In this document: piece after piece, positions 1 to 12,000 of the stretch | Numbering within the stretch: the stretch's first letter is position 1 | Layout of the letters: the number at the start of each line of letters is the position of its first letter | Assembly: GCF_032854445.1 (NCBI RefSeq) | Contig: NC_088300.1 | Span: forward strand, 43,951,682-44,015,681 | Length of the DNA: 64,000 nt | Reading direction: 5' to 3' | Source of the DNA: Liolophura sinensis | Lineage: Eukaryota; Mollusca; Polyplacophora; Chitonida; Chitonidae | Notes under the pieces: model-generated | Told to the model about the DNA's origin: nothing | The model's input: the letters and a program-made list of their open reading frames with translations, nothing else | The model's database searches: none | Program-made: the position numbers and the translations under genes

Positions 1-62
1 TATTTATTTGTATAGATCATTCAAATTGTCTAATTTGCTTCTTCTTGATTTTTTTTTCGCAG

Positions 63-3000
63 TGGTGACAGGAGCCACAGATGGAATTGGAAAGGCTTAT
101 GCAGAGCAGGTCAATAAATAAGGAAATATTGATAAAGATGATAGCCATGTTAAAGCTTACCACATGTTGATGTATACATGAATTTGCTTTGACCATTCAC
201 ATTAACATCCTTCAGATTTCTGACTCATTAGCTGCCATGACTGATTTATTTATATGTATTTTAATGGATGGTAACACCACACTCGTGAATGTTTCACTTA
301 TAAGACGGCCGTCATATTTATGGGTTCAGAAAAGCTGAGAAATTTTAAGTTGATCCTATTTCTGATCTGATTGTAAGCTGTGTAAGTTTGAAACAGAGCT
401 ACATTTAAGATATGCTCATAGGTTGGGACAACTCTCTACATTTGTTCAGTGCAGTAACAGGGTTATCTCCCCTTACAATAAACAAATTTGAGTGATACGG
501 ATGTAATCTGTAGGTCTGAATCAAAACTGGAAAAGTACATACATGTATGTACTTGTTATGTATTAATACTTACCATTTTCTTTTATTACAGATTGCTGAA
601 CAAGGCATCAATGTTGTTTTGATAAGCAGATCTTTGGATAAACTTCAGAATGTTGCCAAGGAGATTGGTAATATATATTTACATATCTCATGTGCAAACA
701 GTTTTTTACAATAACCAAAAAGTTTGACTTACACTTATGCTGTATTTACAGTACTGTACTGTAGAAGAGGGTGCTGATAAAACTTCAACAAAAACACCAA
801 AAGGAAAGTGCCTGATATGTCACAAAATTTGGTCTCGATGTACAAGAATTTATGGTACAGCAAATTGCTTAATTGCACCAACAGAGGTAAATCAAACAGG
901 CTTGGAGTGGATCTGCTGCAATTCATGTCTCCTTTTCACTTAAGAGAGGAATCAGACAGGGTTCACACAGGTCCTTGAAAACCTTGAAAGTACTTGCATA
1001 TTATTTTGGTAATTCAAGGACTGGAAAGTGCTTGAATTTCACCATTTTTATGTGGAGGTCCTTTAAAGTACTTGATTTTGTTTGTGTCTCGTGGAGAAAG
1101 TTATTCGGTGGTATGAATCTGGGAATCAACTGGCAACGGGCATGCACCTAAAGCGTGCCACTACAGACTTCCTTGTCTCCACCAGAGGGCGTTAAGATCG
1201 CCATTTTTTCGTTTGGCGATAAAGAACTTGCATTGTTGTCATTGAGAGTGATTTGGTGCGTGAAAAAAAGCATTAGAGATGCCCGGCAAGTGTCGTTTTA
1301 GCAATGAATGGCTGTAGTTCCCAGATTTCAAGGGTTGGCTTGTGCACGACGTTAGCTAGGAAATTTATAAGAATAAATGATGGGTTGTCAAATTATCAGG
1401 GATGTTTGTAACGACTGAAGGTCATGCCACCAACACAAGGCTGCGCACTGGTCGAATGCCATGTCATGGCTGTATCACGCTCATGAAATGAAAAGTTTAA
1501 AAATAAAAGTATTAAAGCTGCGCCTGTTGTGGCAGTTTGTACGTGAAAGTGAGATTGTGACTGTTGTTTGAGGTACTTGTAATTTGTATTTTAAGTACTT
1601 TAAAGTACTTGAAAAGTCCTTGAATTTTTTGGCGATCAAGCGTGCGAACCCTGCGAATTGTGTTTGTCACCACGAAGGTACCACTAGCATATTTATCGAT
1701 TTTACTAAGTCTGATTAGTTGCTTGTTTTTATGTCACAACAACTTGAAATGTCTGATTTCGATATAAATTTTTGGACAGATTCTCTGGATCCTGAGATCA
1801 GGTTTAAAAACAACTTTGCTTGATGAGTGACATTTTTAGCTTTGGATTTAAATTTTCTGATTTATTTTATTACATTTTGTTTTCTCATCTTGCTGTTGCC
1901 CAGTTTACTCCTTGTGTTGGCTGTGGTGTATTTAGTCTACGTACATGTATATGTTATCAAGACCTACATATAGACCAAAGGATCTGTAGCGATGCACACC
2001 AAATTTATTTATGTCTATCAAAAGACATGTTGTATACAGTACATTGATTTATGTCTGTCAAAATGATGTTTAAATAAGCTTATGTAATAAATTGATGGGC
2101 AACAGTAAGGTTATTTTGTAAATCACAAAAGTTTGACTTGTAATTCAATGACATTAATTATTTTTTCATTCATTTAATTGGAATTTTACGCCATACTGAA
2201 GAATATTTCACTTATACACAGCATCCAGCTTTATGGTGAGAGGAAACCGGCCATAGCCCCATTAATTAGTGAAAAATTATATAAATGCATGTAATCATAT
2301 AAATATATATGCATGATTATGTACCGTTTTTTTTTTTCTGTTTTGTAGAATCCAAGTCTAAGGTGAAGGTTAAGACTGTTGCTGTTGACTTCAGTCAGGG
2401 CATTGAAATCTATGCAAGGGTCAGGACAGAACTGGATGGTTTGGACATAGGAGTGCTAGGTGTGAGACAAAAGATCCTACAATAGTTATTATTGTGTGAG
2501 AAATTGTCTGTCAGATCCTGCTAACTACATTCTACAACTTTCTGAAATGGTGTGATGCTTTCTGTTCTTGTGTAAAGTCAGTTTGATGAAGATCTGAAAA
2601 CCCTCTTAGACTTCTGTATAAATGAGGACAGAAAGTATGATAAAAATTGGAAAAGGTTGAGGTTTAGTTTTAAGAGATAATTGGGTTAAAATTTGAATGA
2701 ACGTTTGATGCTACCATGACAACTACATTTCAAAGTTAAGAGATTTTCTATTTTTGTTTTCAGTGAACAATGTAGGGATGGGATATCCATGCCCAGGGAG
2801 GATCTTGGATTTTGACCATATTGAGAAGGTTTGTGATAAGGCATTAATCAGATCTCTTTCCTTCCTGATTTTCACATTACCAGCCAGACTGAATGCTGTG
2901 TTATGATTTACATCTATGTTAGGGTACCTTTAACAAGCTTTTATCATTCCATCGTCATTATGTCAAATATTCCACAATCATTAGGCAGGCAAATTGATGA

Positions 3001-6000
3001 TGTGATAGTGCTGTACATCACAAATTAAGTCATCAGGGACTTGTAAACATTTTGAACAATCTGATGTTCAGTATGTCCTTGTCCCAGTATGGGAGAATGT
3101 CTGGCCGGGCATTAGACGTATTTGCACCCTGTAATATTGCGGCATTGTCCATCACATTCGGATTGATGCATATTCAGTATTATTTTCAATTCACAAATTT
3201 CTCATTTTTAATATGTATAAATAATGTTTATTTTGTGTATTTATTGATTTTATTTTTGTCTTCACAGATGTCTATGGATCTCATTAATGTCAACATCACT
3301 TCCATGACAATGGTGAGTTTTTACTTCACAAAATTTCACATTCCCTCTTTACGTTTAATGTAAATCTTCTCTGTGGATACATGCATGTTGTGTTCTTAAT
3401 CATAAATGTAAAATAGGATGTGATATTGGGATGAACTTCACATAAATCACTCACTGAAAATTATCTTTAATATTTCCATAATGTTTTTCTTTCACATACA
3501 TGCATGGAATTGCATGGAATGTATGGAATTTTCTTCAGTCTAAGGGTTTGCATATATATGCTTGTTTCTCAACACTGTCTAACCCTACTGTTATCCACCT
3601 CCACAATTTTAAAAATATTTTTTTATTCTTTAGCTGTAGAGAGTTAAATGTGTGTTTTGACGAGTTCAATGTTTGAAGGCATTCCATTTTTTCAATGATA
3701 AATTCTTAAAAAAAGGGATAAAATGGAGACTCATCTGATCTTTTAATAGGTTTGTGAATGGAAACAAAACATTAGTTAATGAGTGAGGTAAGGCTTTCAA
3801 GGAACACGGTTGCAAGAGTTACTCAAACAAACAGCCCCAAATGCATCAGATTTTAGGGTAGAGAACATTAGCTGCTGTTCACAAGCGCATTTAAAATTTC
3901 TTATTGTCGACCTAATGTTCATTCAAATTACCCATCCTGTTCTTCAGCTGGTTTAAGCAAAAGCAATCCATGGCAATCGTACAGATTCATAATAAAAGAC
4001 ATTTTCTACCCATCCTGCTGTGGACACTATATTGGTCTGGCTGTCCTTAATGGTCTTGTGTGGGATGTGGCCACTCAGAACGTCATTCAAGGGAGATAAC
4101 CAGCATTTACATTTGCTAGAGGCTGACAAAAGTCAGGACCACCTGGGACTAATATAACACATTGTTATATTTGTCCCAAGGACCACAAGACCAGTCTTGC
4201 TCAAGCAGTAAGATGGGCAACGAGCTAACAAACTGCTGTTATAAATGAGGACTTGATATTGCAATGGAGCCTTTTGGTTTGGGAGTATCAAACCAGGTTA
4301 GTTAATTACCAACACCACTCTGTGGACATTGATTTATATTAGGGAAAATGTAAGCTTGTGAACAGTGGTAAATTTTAAATCTGACACTTTTTTGGGTGGT
4401 TTCACCTCGTAACTCCAACAACTGCATTTGCTGAAATGAAAGTAACCCCATTCTGTAACTACACCTATGTATGTATACATTTATATTGTAGTATGGTCCA
4501 GATGCCTGTGATAAGACATAGGGTTGTGTTAAAGAATGTAATATTTGTCTCTCGATATATCTTGGTGAAAAGTTCACAGTGTTTTAGAGTATGAGCACAG
4601 TTGTATATTTTGTAGATTTTTTGTTGGATGGACAGATTCTGGGCTTGCTACATGTAGGTGTATATATACATTGAGTTTAAGGGGCTTGTTTTTTAATTAC
4701 CAGGAAACGCATCCTTGGGCTGGGAATTAGTAGATTCCCTTGCTCTTACTGTTCACGGGGAGGGGGCCTCCGTGGCCAAGGTGTTCAGCAGTGACCCAAG
4801 AGCCTCTCACCAATGAGGTCGCTGTGAATTAAAGTTCAGCTCATGCTGGCGTCCTCTATGGCTGTATATGGGAAGGTTTGTCAGCAACCTGCAGATGGTC
4901 GTGGGTTTCCTCCCACCATAATGCTGGCTGCTGTCGTATAAGTGTCATATTCTTGAGTACAGCGTTAATAACCATTCAAATAAATAAATGTTCACAGGGA
5001 TTTGTGACAATTAATAAATGATTGATGGCTCTTTGTATGGCCTGTTGCACAGGCCAGCTGTGTACATTTTTGTTCATCATAAAATTTTCGAGGTAACTAG
5101 CCAGATGATTGTGGTTTCAGCCAAATAAATAAAGAAATTCTACATTCACTCAGTGGTAATTGATTTCAGATGACAAACCTGGTGCTGCCTGGAATGGTGA
5201 ACAGGAAGAAAGGGGTGATTATCAATCTGTCATCTATGTCAGCGATGAAACCTACGCCCATGCTGAGTATCTATTCAGCTGCCAAGGTCAGTCCTCTATA
5301 AAGGAATTTGTAATCATTTTTTCGGCTTAATGTCATTAGCAAGCCTTTGTTGTATCTGTAACTTGCAAATTGAAATAGTAAGGGTGTAAAGTTTGAGAAT
5401 GTCTTTGTCCCATTTCATTTTTTATCTATGATGGCATGGATATCAACTGGAATCCCTCGCATCAGAAGGATATACACATCTATGTGTACATGCCATCTTT
5501 GCAGTCTTCATAAAAGTAATTATTGATGTATTATAGTATTGATTATTTACCTGTACATCTATATTTTACTTTGCCCTAGTGTAACCTCCATTGGCCCACA
5601 GTGCAGTATGTACTTGTGGGTGTACATGCATTAGCACAGGAAGGTAGATATACCCTCCGCACTTTCAAAAGTGAGGGGGCCAACATATTTTCTGCCCCGC
5701 CCCCAACTTTTCAACCTATTCATAAAAAAAACCCCAAAAAACAATACACCACAGTGAGGGTTCAGTGCTTTCCCTCATTGTTATGAATCAAATGTTTAAT
5801 TGTTTCTTTTAACTTGTACAAGAAATGTTGACACACTAATGTTATTGGTCAGATATTTTAATCTGGAGAAAAGTGATCATTTTTTGTTGTTGTTGAGAAT
5901 TAATATCTGAAATTTTGTAATTTGTGAAATTGGACTCGGTATCTCAGCTTTCAGATGGAGTGAAAACCCTACCTTATTTATCCTATTTTGTGGCATAGGT

Positions 6001-9000
6001 ATCTTCAGCTAGGATACACTTCTCTCTACAACGCTAGTGTTTTATGAAGCCATGCCTGATTGATTGATTTCTATCACAAAAAAACAAAAAAACATCAAAC
6101 TTACGTGGGTTTATATCATAATGCTGGATAGGAATTCCGCCTCTCCACCATGCTAACTACAGGCATGGTTTATACTCTGGTCAGTGTACAGTTTACATTG
6201 TATGGTTTATACTCTGGTCAGTGTACAGTTTACATTGTATGGTTTATACTCTGGTCGGTGTACAGTTTACATTGTATGGTTTATACTCTGGTCGGTGTAC
6301 AGTTTACATTGTATGGTTTATACTCTGGTCGGTGTACAGTTTACATTGTATGGTTTATACTCTGGTCGGTGTACAGTTTACATTGCATGGTTTATACTCT
6401 GGTCAGTGTACAGTTTACATTGCATGGTTTATACTCTGGTCGGTGTACAGTTTACATTGCATGGTTTATACTCTGGTCGGTGTACAGTTTACATTGCATG
6501 GTTTATACTCTGGTCGGTGTACAGTTTTACATTGAACGGTTTATACTCTGGTCGGTGTACAGTTTACATTGAACGGTTTATTGCTCTGGTCGGTGTACAG
6601 TTTACATTGTACGGTTTATGCTCTGGTCGGTGTACAGTTTACATTGTACGGTTTATGCTCTGGTCGGTGTACAGTTTACATTGCACGGTTTATGCTCTGG
6701 TCGGTGTACAGTTTACATTGTACGGTTTATGCTCTGGTCGTTGTACAGTTTACATTGCACGGTTTATGCTCTGGTCGGTGTACAGTTTACATTGTACGGT
6801 TTATACTCTGGTCGGTGTACAGTTTACATTGCACGGTTTATACTCTGGTCGGGTGTACAGTTTACATTGTACGGTTTATACTCTGGTCGGTGTACAGTTT
6901 ACATTGTATGGTTTGTACTCTGGTCAGTGTACAGTTTACATTGTATGGTTTATACTCTGGTCAGTGTACAGTTTACATTGTATGGTTTATGCTCTGGTCA
7001 GTGTACAGTTTACATTGTATGGTTTATGCTCTGGTCGGTGTACAGTTTACATTGTACGGTTTATACTCTGGTCGGTGTACAGTTTACATTGCACGGTGTA
7101 TACTCTGGTCGGTGTACAGTTTACATTGTACGGTTTATACTCTGGTCGGTGTACAGTTTACATTGCACGGTTTATGCTCTGGTCGGTGTACAGTTTACAT
7201 TGTACGGTTTATACTCTGGTCGGTGTACAGTTTACATTGTATGGTTTATGCTCTGGTCGGTGTACAGTTTACATTGTATGGTTTATACTCTGGTCGGTGT
7301 ACAGTTTACATTGTATGGTTTATGCTCTGGTCGGTGTACAGTTTACATTGTATGGTTTATACTCTGGTCGGTGTACAGTTTACATTGTATGGTTTATACT
7401 CTGGTCGGTGTACAGTTTTACATTGTATGGTTTATACTCTGGTCGGTGTACAGTTTACATTGTATGGTTTATACTCTGGTCGGTGTACAGTTTACATTGT
7501 ATGGTTTATACTCTGGTCGGTGTACAGTTTACATTGCATGGTTTATACTCTGGTCGGTGTACAGTTTACATTGCATGGTTTATGCTCTGGTCGGTGTACA
7601 GTTTACATTGGATGGTTTATGCTCTGGTCGGTGTACAGTTTACATTGCATGGTTTTATGCTCTGGTCGGTGTACAGTTTACATTGAACGGTTTATGCTCT
7701 GGTCGGTGTACAGTTTACATTGTACGGTTTATGCTCTGGTCGGTGTACAGTTTACATTGCACGGTTTATGCTCTGGTCGGTGTACAGTTTACATTGTACG
7801 GTTTATGCTCTGGTCGTTGTACAGTTTACATTGCACGGTTTATGCTCTGGTCGGTGTACAGTTTACATTGTACGGTTTATACTCTGGTCGGTGTACAGTT
7901 TACATTGCACGGTTTATACTCTGGTCGGTGTACAGTTTACATTGTACGGTTTATACTCTGGTCGGTGTACAGTTTTACATTGTACGGTTTATACTCTGGT
8001 CGGTGTACAGTTTACATTGTACGGTTTATACTCTGGTCGGTGTACAGTTTACATTGTACGGTTTATACTCTGGTCGGTGTACAGTTTACATTGTACGGTT
8101 TATACTCTGGTCGGTGTACAGTTTACATTGTACGGTTTATACTCTGGTCGGTGTACAGTTTACATTGTACGGTTTATACTCTGGTCGGTGTACAGTTTAC
8201 ATTGTACGGTTTATACTCTGGTCGGTGTACGAGTTTACATTGTACGGTTTATACTCTGGTCGGTGTACAGTTTACATTGCATGGTTTATACTCTGGTCGG
8301 TGTACAGTTTACATTGTACGGTTTATACTCTGGTCGGTGTACAGTTTACATTGTACGGTTTATACTCTGGTCGGTGTACAGTTTAACATTGTACGGTTTA
8401 TACTCTGGTCGGTGTACAGTTTACATTGCATGGTTTATACTCTGGTCGGTGTACAGTTTACATTGTACGGTTTATACTCTGGTCGGTGTACAGTTTACAT
8501 TGTACGGTTTATACTCTGGTTGGTGTACAGTTTACATTGTATGGTTTATACTCTGGTCGGTGTACAGTTTACATTGTACGGTTTATACTCTGGTCGGTGT
8601 ACAGTTTACATTGTACGGTTTATACTCTGGTCAGTGTACAGTTTACATTGTATGGTTTATACTCTGATAATTGTACAGTTTACATTGTACGGTTTATGCT
8701 CTGGTCAGTGTACAGTTTACATTTGTACGGTTTATGCTCTGGTCAGTGTACAGTTTACATTGTGTGATCTATGCTCTGGTCAGTGTACCGTTTACATTGT
8801 ATGGTTTATACTCTGGTCATTGTACAGTTTACATTGTATGGTTTATACTCTGGTCAGTGTACAGTTTACATTGTATGGTTTATACTCTGGTCAGTGTACA
8901 GTTTACATTGTATGGTTTATGCTCTGGTCAGTGTACAGTTTACATTGTATGGTTTATACTCTGGTCAGTGTAGAGTTTACGTTTTATGGTTTATACTCTG

Positions 9001-12000
9001 GTCATTGTACACTTTACTTTGTATGGTTTATGCTGTGGTCAGTGTACAGTTTACATTGTATGGTTTATACTCTGGTCAGTGTACAGTTTACGTTGTATTG
9101 TTTATTCTCTGGTCATTGTATGGTTTATGTGCTGGTCAGTGTACAGTTTACAATGTTCAGTTAATGCCCATACATAATTTGAATAAATATTTTACAGTGT
9201 ACATACATGCAAAGTGTGGAAGTGATCTAATAACTAAATTTGTGGAAAATGTGCAGTATACTTAATCACAAACTGAAGAATGGATGAATATTTTTTTTAT
9301 CATAAAACAGATTTTAAACATGTTTATGGGTATATACATGTGGAATCCAAGAGCTTCCGGATCCTTGGTGGCCACAGGTCCCGTGCCTCTGACATTGGTT
9401 GGGCTTAATCAGTGCCACCCCCATCCTCCAATTTCCATTTGCCTTCTCTGATGTACACATGTACGTTACTCTTCATTCCAAGAGCCAAAATATGGTACTT
9501 TAGAATATTTCACTTATACAGCAGTGGCCAGGATTATGGTGGGAGGAAACCGGACAGAGCCCAGGGGATTTATACGTGAAAAAATTCAAGTTCAAATTAT
9601 TTATCTGCTGTCATATAAGAGAAATATTCTTGAGTACCTTGTAAATCCTCAATCCAATATAAATCAAATTATTTATGTTTCAGGCATATGCAGACTTCTA
9701 CTCAGCTTGTGTTCATGAGGAGTATAAGTCTAAAGGTGTCATTGTACAGGTGAGTATGTCACTTGGATTCTGTGCCTTGTAATGTCACGTGGGTTATGTG
9801 ACATGTGTAATGATTATTGACTTGAAATTGATATGAGTCAAGTTATTCTGCAAAGCTCCTCAAGGACAGTATTCAGAATGTGGTTTTGTTCATTTATTTA
9901 TTTATTTATTTATTTATTGGTGTTGTTCACCGTACTCAAGAATATTTCACTTATATGATGGTGGCCAGCATTATGGTGGGAGGAAACTGGACAGAGCCTG
10001 GGGAAAACCCACGACCATCCGCAGGCTGCTGGCAGACATTTCCACAGACTGGTTTTGTTTATAATAATAATAATAATGATAAATATTCTGGGATGTTTTC
10101 CAATGTGAAATGGGCAAGCCTGTCATTGTGATTATTGTTTTAAATGTACAAGAAAAGGTTCAGTATGTTTATAAAGAGGTAGTAGATTATCATATATATT
10201 GTGTTGTGATCTCTTCTCATTCCAGAGTGTCTTGCCTGGATTTGTTGCAACAAACATGTCTGGTATAAAGAAAACCTCTCTGCAGGTGCCGTCTCCAACC
10301 ACCTTTGTGCGCTCTGCCTTGGCTACAGTTGGGGTACAAAACAGGACCAATGGCTACTGGGTACATGATCTTCTGGTAAGCACTGGGCATGAACTACTCA
10401 ACTCTTTTTCTGGTACACATCATGAGAGGTTTCGTCGTAGAAACTCTCAGCACACTGATGTCATCGTTACACAGTCAGGACACTGTCGCCTCTGTTAAAC
10501 ACCGTCAGCCTGAAGTCACAGGTAGACTCTGTCAGCTTGATGCCCCTGGTTCACACTGTTAGCTTGATGTCAGTGGTAGACATTGTCAGCTTGATGCCAC
10601 TAGTTCTCACTGTCAGCTTGATGCCACTAGTTCTCACTGTCAGCTTGATGTCACTGGTTGACACTGTCAAAATGTTGTCTCTGCTAGACTGTCCGATGGA
10701 TGTCACTGACAGTGTGAGCACGATGCCAGTGCTAGACACTGTCAGCGTGATTTCACTGGATGACACTGTCAGCTTGATGTCACTGCTAGACACTGTCAGT
10801 GTGATTTCACTGGAAGACACTGTCAGCTTGATGTCACTAGTAGACACTTACAGCGTGATGTCACTGGTTGTCACTCATCTTGATGTCACTGGTTGTCACT
10901 GTCATCTTGATGATCTGGTAGATTGTCGGCATAATTTCACTGGTAGGCACTGTCAGCTTGATATCACTGGTTGTCAATTTGATGTCCCTGGTAGACACTT
11001 TCAGCTTGATGTCACTAGTAGACACTGTCAGGTTGATGTTAGTGGTAGATACTGTCAGCTTCATGTCACTACTAGACATTATCAGCTTCATGCGACTGGT
11101 AGACACTGTTAGCTTAATATCACTGCTAGACACCGCCAGTTTGATGTCTGGTAGACAGTCATCTTGATATCACTGGTTGACACAATCAGCTTGATGTTAC
11201 TACTAGACATTAACAGCTTGATGTCACTGGTAGACTCTGTCAGCTTGATGTCACTACTAGACACTGTCAACTTCATGTCACTGGTAGACAATGTCAGCTT
11301 GATGTCACTACTAGATATTGTTAGCATGATGTCACTACTAGACATTGCCAGCTTGATATCACTTGTTGTCACTGTCAGCTTGATGTCACTGGTCATCTTG
11401 ATGTCACTGTCAGCATGATGTCACTACTAGATATTGTCAGGTTGATGTCACTAGTAGACACTATCAGCTTGATGTCACTGGTAGACACTGTCAGCCTGAT
11501 TTCACTGGTTGTCACTGTCGGCTTGATGTCACTGGGTGTCATCGTCACCTTGATGTCACTGGTAGATTGTCAGCATGATGTAACTACTAGACATTGTCAG
11601 TTTGATGTCATTGATAGACACTGTCAACCTGATGTCTTTGATAGACACTATCAGCTTGATGTCACTACAAGACATTGTCAGCTTGATGTCACTGATAGAC
11701 ATTGTCAGCTTGATATCACTGGTCGACATTGTCAGCTTGATGTCAATGGGACACATTGTCACCTTGATGTAACTGCTGGACATTATCAGCTTAATGTCAC
11801 TGGTTCACATGTCAGTTTGATGTCACTGGCTCATGTGTGGCTCATCAGTCAGTCTGTCTGTCTGTGTGCTTTGGTGAACATGAGCATTGTACCAGAGTGT
11901 GTGGATCATCAGTCAATCTGTCTGTGTGCTTTGGTGAACATGAGCATTGTACCAGAGTGTGTGGATCATCAGTCAATCTGTCTGTCTGTGTGCTTTGGTG

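Noticed and set aside
5170..5286. Assignment of the first gene to inactive HSDL1
   Set aside because: The exon keeps the catalytic Ser and the YSAAK motif, whereas HSDL1 proteins have lost the active-site tyrosine.
6150..9265. Overlapping ORFs of up to 848 codons in all three plus frames
   Set aside because: They arise because the 37-bp unit has no stop codon; the three frames give the same cyclic peptide, and the array lies in an intron of a well-supported gene.
10537..11783. ORFs of 70-216 codons on both strands with SLMSLVDT- or STSDIKL-type repeats
   Set aside because: They are products of a 27-bp tandem repeat inside an intron, with no start context, homology or single preferred strand.
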